Made by a program: the position numbers and the translations under genes
Notes under the pieces: model-generated
Told to the model about the DNA's origin: nothing
Databases searched by the model: none
Seen by the model: only the letters and a program-made list of their open reading frames with translations
Shown: piece after piece, positions 59,160 through 64,000 of the stretch
Position numbering within the stretch: the first letter of the stretch is position 1
Layout of the letters: each line of letters starts with the position of its first letter
Source: Augochlora pura
Lineage: Eukaryota > Arthropoda > Insecta > Hymenoptera > Halictidae
Length of the DNA stretch: 64,000 nt
Assembly: GCF_028453695.1 (NCBI RefSeq)
Contig: NC_135773.1
Location: forward strand, 14,446,001-14,510,000
Direction: 5' to 3'

Positions 59160-59597
59160 TGCTATACCATTTTTTAAAAATATTATACTATTTTTAAAAA
59201 TACTACACTATTTTTAAAAAATACTATACCGTTTTTAAAAGATACTATACCATTTTCAAAAAATACTATACCATTTTTAAAAGATACTATACAAATTTTA
59301 AAAGATACTACATCATATTTTTTTTAATATTTTTTAAGTCGATTCTATGCAACAATTATTCTAGATATTCATTTTTCTTTCAGATGAAAGAATTTCATAG
59401 AATTACACCATTTTGAAAACATACTATACCATTTTTAAAAGATACTATACCATTTTTAAAAGATACTATACCATTATCAAAAAATACTATACCATTTTTA
59501 AAAGATACTACATCATATTTTTTTAATATTTTTTAAGTCGATTCTATGCAACAATTATTCTAGATATTCATTTTTCTTTCAAATGACAGAATTTCAT
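59160..59597. repeat. 21-bp tandem repeat inside a 200-bp higher-order duplication
   Basis: The basic unit is about ATACTATACCATTTTTAAAAG (21 bp). A block of these units plus a non-repetitive tail (GATACTACATCAT through TTTCTTTCA.ATGA.AGAATTTCATA) is present twice: the tail starts at 59304 and again at 59504, exactly 200 bp apart. The two tails differ by one T in a homopolymer and a few substitutions. AT-rich, non-coding. Confidence 0.85.
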
Positions 59598-60531
59598 AAG
59601 TTTGTTTAAACTTTCGGACAAGATCATTGTCACTCTTGCTAGGTGTAGCATAAATTTTCTCTGTATCTTTCTCCAAACAAAAGTTAGACGATGTAAGTAA
59701 TTGACAAACCTTTGAAGAAAAGCCAGCAGGTTATGAAAACAGTGTCGTACAGTTGCCAGATGCAAAATCTGATATTCTAATGTTAAACATAACCGCTGTG
59801 CGCGACAGTCGGCATTTGCAGAAAATTGACCGGACCCGCGAATCTCTCAGCGTCATTTGCCGCCGGGAAACGTAGTCAAGGAGGAATATTTTTAAAGTTC
59901 CGCGGCGGAAAACTCAATGGCCTGTACCGTAACCGTTATTGGTAGGGCCGTGTTGCGCGCGACATTTAATGGCGCAGTAAATTTCTGCGTGGCTGGTCGT
60001 TCCTTGCCGCCGGGACACAGCCCTTTAAGGAAGTCGCTAGAGTGGACGTTAAAAATGACGCAACAATGCGCTCCCCCGATCCACCACCACCCGCGCCGCG
60101 TAAACGGTGTAACCTGTTTAAACGATGTCGCGCAACGTTCGCCGGCTCGTTAATTATTCACCTTTATTTCGTTACGCATCCATCCAGTTTCGTGGCATGC
60201 AGCTTTCGGCGGCGGGGTGGGGCGGGGGGGGGGGGGGAAGCGGGCGTAGTTCCGTCGGTAATTGACGACCGGTTCAAAATGCAATTTCTGCGTGCCACGC
60301 AAACACACAATACGCGATGCCGAAGACTCGATGCACTTTTACGCGCGTTCAATTATCGGCCCTGATGCACCCCGCCCTTATCAAGTCGACTCGTTTCTAT
60401 GGGAACTATGATTCATCGTCCAATACCGCGATGCACCATCCTTCGTGAGGATATGTACGAAAAAAATTTGTTGTTCGGTCGAAATTTGAAGTGGAAACAT
60501 TTTCTAATACTTTATGTATTTTGTTTTTTTT
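59598..60531. other. noncoding with G homopolymer, no gene seen
   Basis: 59800-60370 is GC-rich, with a 14-base G run at 60224-60237 inside GGGGTGGGGC sequence. No domain-bearing frame. Confidence 0.45.
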
Positions 60532-60692
60532 TCAACCCTTTGAGATCTCAATTACCAAAGCGATTTATTTTCTTCTTAATAAAAATTAAAACATATTATC
60601 TTGTAACATATATCTATACTTTAAAAAAGAATTAATAAATTTGAAAGCACGATATCGCTACGTATAAACTTAATACGGCAGCGAAGGGTTAA
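60532..60692. mobile_element. probable short TTAA-type MITE
   Basis: Left end (TT)CAACCCTTTGAGATCTC, right end inward TTAACCCTTCGCTGCCGTAT. Only the outer 8-10 bases are inverted, but the TTAA/CCCTT context and AT-rich 160-bp interior match the other elements. The right end resembles family 2 (GCCGTA then TTAA). Probably an internally deleted or decayed copy. Confidence 0.45.
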
Positions 60693-61832
60693 AGGAATAT
60701 ACGAATGTATATTTTCATTATTGATTAAAACATCTTCCATGTCCACTACAGTAAATTCAAGTTCCTCCCAGTTTGTGAACAATACTGATCGTGTTTCCTC
60801 TTCCCAAATTGTCCATCTTTGTTTATAAATTAAAGGACAATTTGAAAGAATTTATTGTAACTATAACAACATACTATAGTCAAAGTATGCCTGCAATAGA
60901 GCCAGCAACCAGCTCTGTCTGTTCCAGCAATTAAATCTGAAAATTCTTATGGAACTGGTGCATCGAACGGAAACGGTACGGAAAGGGAAGTAAGTCGGTA
61001 AGAAAGGAAGTCCGAAATAAAGTTAGCGTGCAAGACGGCGGCCCGGAAGTACGGGGGGGGGGGGGGGGGTTGAAATAAAGAAAAATCGGTATCAAAGAAT
61101 TTCGGTCTTTCGTAGCAGCCTTTGGCCCGCGACTTTCGTCCTGCACAACTATCCTTGTTAACATATCAAAGAGTCTGCGCCGATATTTAAATTTATTCCT
61201 CCACCCTCCGCTCGCGCTATCCACGTACACGGCTCCCTGCCGATGCCCTTGCGTATCGAAACGCGGGCTGCACGGCCATCCAGGACGCGCGGCGGCGGCA
61301 GCGGCGGCGGCGGCCCTGGTATATTCATGGACGATTCCGTGGGTGGAACCTTCGAAGCTTTTCATAAAGAGCGAGCCGGCTCCGTCCTGTTTCGGGGCGA
61401 AAGCTCGTTTCTCTCGCGGAACTTCCAACGCCCTCCGACCCCGTCCTGCTCGCGGAGATCGAGCGAAACGGGCCAGATGGATATTCCATTGTCCTCGAGT
61501 GTATGATAGATTGGTTGGAAACCGGGGCAAGTGTTCGATCCCATTTTTTTTTCCAACCGCGACCCCTGTATAAAGCGCCCCTCGCATCCACCGAATTATT
61601 TCGACATCCTACGGATCTTCTTTGGCTCGGTGAATACCCTTACCGAGCTTTCTTCGGATTATTTTGACACGGGGAGAATGTTTTGATCCGACAGGGGCGC
61701 GGCTTCGACGTCCGAAGCATCGGGAAATATTTCTTTGCGGATTTGTAAGCGAACACTGCCGCGGATGGAGTCGCATGTATATTGCTTTTAAATAATTTCG
61801 GTGAGTTAAGAATCAAGTGGCACATTGTTGAA
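60693..61832. other. noncoding with G homopolymer and GCC repeats
   Basis: A 17-base G homopolymer at 61053-61069 and a GGC repeat at 61289-61315. The 218-codon minus frame (60931-61587) passes through both, giving poly-Pro and poly-Ala, and shows no domain, so it is not called. Confidence 0.5.
61053..61069. repeat. G homopolymer, 17 bases
   Basis: Seventeen consecutive G on the plus strand. Its assembled length should be treated as approximate. Confidence 0.9.
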
Positions 61833-61994
61833 TTAACCGCTTGATCGAGGATTACGAGGCACCGAATTTATTTATAAAAATTGTTAACAGTGGAACCGTC
61901 TGTTTCACACACAAGAATTAATTAAGAATGCATTAACTATGTTATACGAAATGATTAGATTAAAGTTAATATGGCTGCAAGTGCAAAGGAATAA
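61833..61994 (-). mobile_element. decayed TTAA-type MITE, family 1 (B-to-A)
   Basis: The left end TTAACCGCTTGATCGAGGAT followed by TACGAGGCACC matches the B end of the 39049 copy (GAGGCACC block conserved). The right end inward TTATTCCTTTGCACTTGCAG followed by CCATATTAAC matches the A end. The interior is shortened to about 160 bp. It is the most diverged family-1 copy here. Confidence 0.6.
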
Positions 61995-63100
61995 AATACC
62001 ATAATTCCATTTTCGATTTTTGGAAATCTGCCGACATCTAAATTTTTAAAACTTCAGGATCATACAATAATAATCCTGTAGTCATTCTATAATCTAAAGC
62101 CACTACAAACCGTTGAAGAAACTTATGGAAGGGGTTGGATAAGATCGTGAAATACGCGCATCTCGCGCAAGCAACAAGACACGGATCGACGCGAACGTGT
62201 TAATTGGTAACATGATGAATTTCATACCCGCGGCTACGTTTCCCACCCTCCGTTCGGGTCTCTTCAAATCACGAGCGACGATTAAATTGCGTTCGTTAAC
62301 TTTCATTTAGAGAGACAAAAAACACGGGCACGCGCACGCGGCTTGAATTGACGGGGGGTTATTTCTTTTTTCGCGTTGCATATCAATGTAGTTCCAGGCA
62401 ATTACGAATAAATTGTTACCAATTGGACTACAATGGTCAGCCCCCGTGAAAGGTAAACACCGACAAATGAAAACTAATCGGAATAACGTGCGCGATATCG
62501 TCCATAGAATCGTGGATGGCGATATTAATACGCGGCTGACATCTTTCGTTCGATATGCGTCGACGAGCCGGAGAGTGGCATGCCGCATCATAAACAGTAC
62601 GCACTGTTAATTCCGTCGACGTCGTTCGCAGGCTCAAACGGTCCTAATTAATGGAGAGAACAACAGGTTTACGGTGTCGAAGAAGAGAATTAGGTCGAGC
62701 ACATTGGCGCTTTTTTAAAAGCAGCCGCGCAGCGATCCTGTAGTCGCCGTCGTTATCGTTGTCGTCGTCGTCGGTAGTCGTCGTCGACGTCGCGGCGGTT
62801 CTATTTATCCACTCGGCGTGCAGCAAATCCGTCGACGGTAAACTTGTTTCTCGACACACTTTTTCGTTTGACGACCATTATTGTCGGTACTCTCCTTATC
62901 CCATTAGGGACGATTGTATCGAACGGTGATATAATGGAATACAATAAGATGCGATGGAAACATCTCACTTTTCACCTTTATTACACTTTTTATTTCGATG
63001 GTAAAATAACTAGAGGGGCGTCTTTCTCTAGAGGGGTGACTGTAACATATTCACAAATGTTCGATGTGTATATATATACGTGAATAACCAACGACGTCTG
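61995..63100. other. noncoding with GTC repeat, no gene seen
   Basis: Balanced composition. A (GTC)n-rich segment at 62742-62797 gives Asp or Val/Val-type runs in open frames. No gene supported. Confidence 0.45.
62742..62797. repeat. interrupted (GTC)n trinucleotide tract
   Basis: GTC units interrupted by GCC, TTA and GGTA, with a GTCGACGTCG palindromic end. A similar tract occurs at 49212-49242. Confidence 0.85.
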
Positions 63101-63355
63101 TTAATACAGGTATTGACGTAACATTTTCTTCATAGTTACATTGGTAAGCACCTTTTCGATTGTAATAATTTCTTAGGAAAAATAGAAAATGTATATTTAT
63201 TGTATATCTACATTTACTAGAATGATTAAATATTGATAGCAGGGGGATAAAATTTTATTCCGACTTAAAAGAACGGAATAACAATCATATTAAACAGAAT
63301 ATTACTAGAAATCTCCATCACGAGTCTGACTCGTTAAAGTACGGCAAGGGGTTAA
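63101..63355 (+). mobile_element. TTAA-type MITE, family 2 (best right end)
   Basis: The left end is decayed (TTAATACAGGTATTGACG, then CATAGTTACATTGG). The right end is intact: inward TTAACCCCTTGCCGTACTTT, then AACGAGTCAGACTCGTGATGG. Aligned with 55485 the two termini form an imperfect inverted repeat of about 30 bp. The imperfect palindrome GACTCGT / ACGAGTC lies just inside the right end. Non-coding. Confidence 0.65.
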
Positions 63356-64000
63356 TCGCATTGTTCAGCAGACAATTCATTTCTAAAATTACTTATAATA
63401 TCAAATTGAATTACATATACGTGTTCCCTTAGTGTCCCAGAAATATCAAAAATTATACAAAAATTATACAGAACTTATACAAAGCAATCATAGAATTATA
63501 AAAGTTTTAAAGAGTTACATTGAAATTCTGAAAGTATAGAATAGAATAAGTGATATGCATGATTTACATATTGCAATGAAAATTCTATACGGACGATTGG
63601 ATTGGTCACAGTCGATTCCGTCACAGTCTTCTAAACACAGAATAATGGCACACACACACACACACCCTTCGAATTCCCCGAAGTACGCGCTGTAACGAAG
63701 GTGTCTATCCGACAACAGCCCGTAGCACTTCTGGCGCGGGTTTTTCGCGAAGACATCGAGCAAAACAAGCGACCGTTTAGCGGGGCCGGCTATCGGCGTG
63801 CAGCGAATTATACGGGTTCGACTTTCATAAGTCATGGGCGAAGGGCAATAGGGTAAAAAAACGCGGAGGAAGGCGAGGCACGTCTAAGGTCCTGACGTGC
63901 AACGAATGAGCATCTTTCTTGTCAGCCGACGGACCAGAAGAAGAGGAAAGGAACAGCGGGGCGAGAGTTCAGGTCGCACGGGGACAAGAAGAAGAAGAAG
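63356..64000. other. noncoding to window end
   Basis: AT-rich to about 63600, then GC-rich. A (CA)n microsatellite of about nine units lies at 63649-63666, and the window ends in a (GAA)n run (63986-64000) that may continue beyond it. No gene supported. Confidence 0.5.

Noticed and set aside
60931..61587. 218-codon minus-strand open frame
   Set aside because: It passes through a 17-base G homopolymer (poly-Pro) and GGC repeats (poly-Ala); no domain and probable indel error in the homopolymer.

Overview
The window is eukaryotic nuclear DNA from an insect, most plausibly a hymenopteran. This is an inference from short GC- and CpG-rich blocks alternating with AT-rich stretches, abundant (GA/CT)n microsatellites, TTAA-flanked piggyBac-type miniature elements, Tc1/mariner relics and scattered minisatellites. 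A run of exactly 100 N (7690-7789) and two single N bases show a scaffolded draft assembly. I find no protein-coding gene I can recognise. Open frames over 100 codons sit in GC-rich blocks or run through microsatellites and carry no recognisable domain. No tRNA, rRNA or known microRNA was recognised by eye.

The most informative signals are two plus-strand sites with the same unusual layout, at 34744 and 58597. Each has a polypyrimidine tract and CAG 3' splice site, an exon-like segment that itself begins with a 5' splice site (GTAAG or GTGAG), and a strong GTAAGTAA donor 50 or 62 nt downstream. This is the layout of recursive-splice (RS) sites and RS-exons, which are known from very long introns. 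The simplest reading is that much or all of the window lies inside a giant intron of a plus-strand gene whose ordinary exons lie outside it. This is a hypothesis, but RNA evidence can test it.

Layout: 1-5.1 kb holds noncoding mosaic DNA and a cluster of TTAA elements. 5.1-25 kb is noncoding mosaic with microsatellites, a TA-type MITE (7.0 kb), a possible enhancer-like stretch (14.5-15.0 kb), a 33-bp minisatellite (20.4 kb) and an 11-tract G-quadruplex motif (22.2 kb). 25-27 kb has a mariner-type MITE and, about 0.9 kb on, a decayed mariner-superfamily transposase. 27-35 kb is noncoding, ending in RS candidate 1. 35-39.3 kb has nested and single TTAA elements. 39.3-53.7 kb is CpG-rich noncoding DNA with a 41-bp minisatellite and smaller arrays. 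53.7-64 kb has further nested and degraded TTAA elements, RS candidate 2 and a higher-order tandem repeat at 59.2-59.6 kb.

At least nine TTAA-bounded elements are reasonably supported and three more are weaker. Five belong to one family with distinguishable A and B ends, present in both orientations. Three belong to a second family, and one of those is interrupted by a first-family copy. A separate element at 35.2-35.7 kb also contains a nested TTAA element, so relative insertion order can be read directly.
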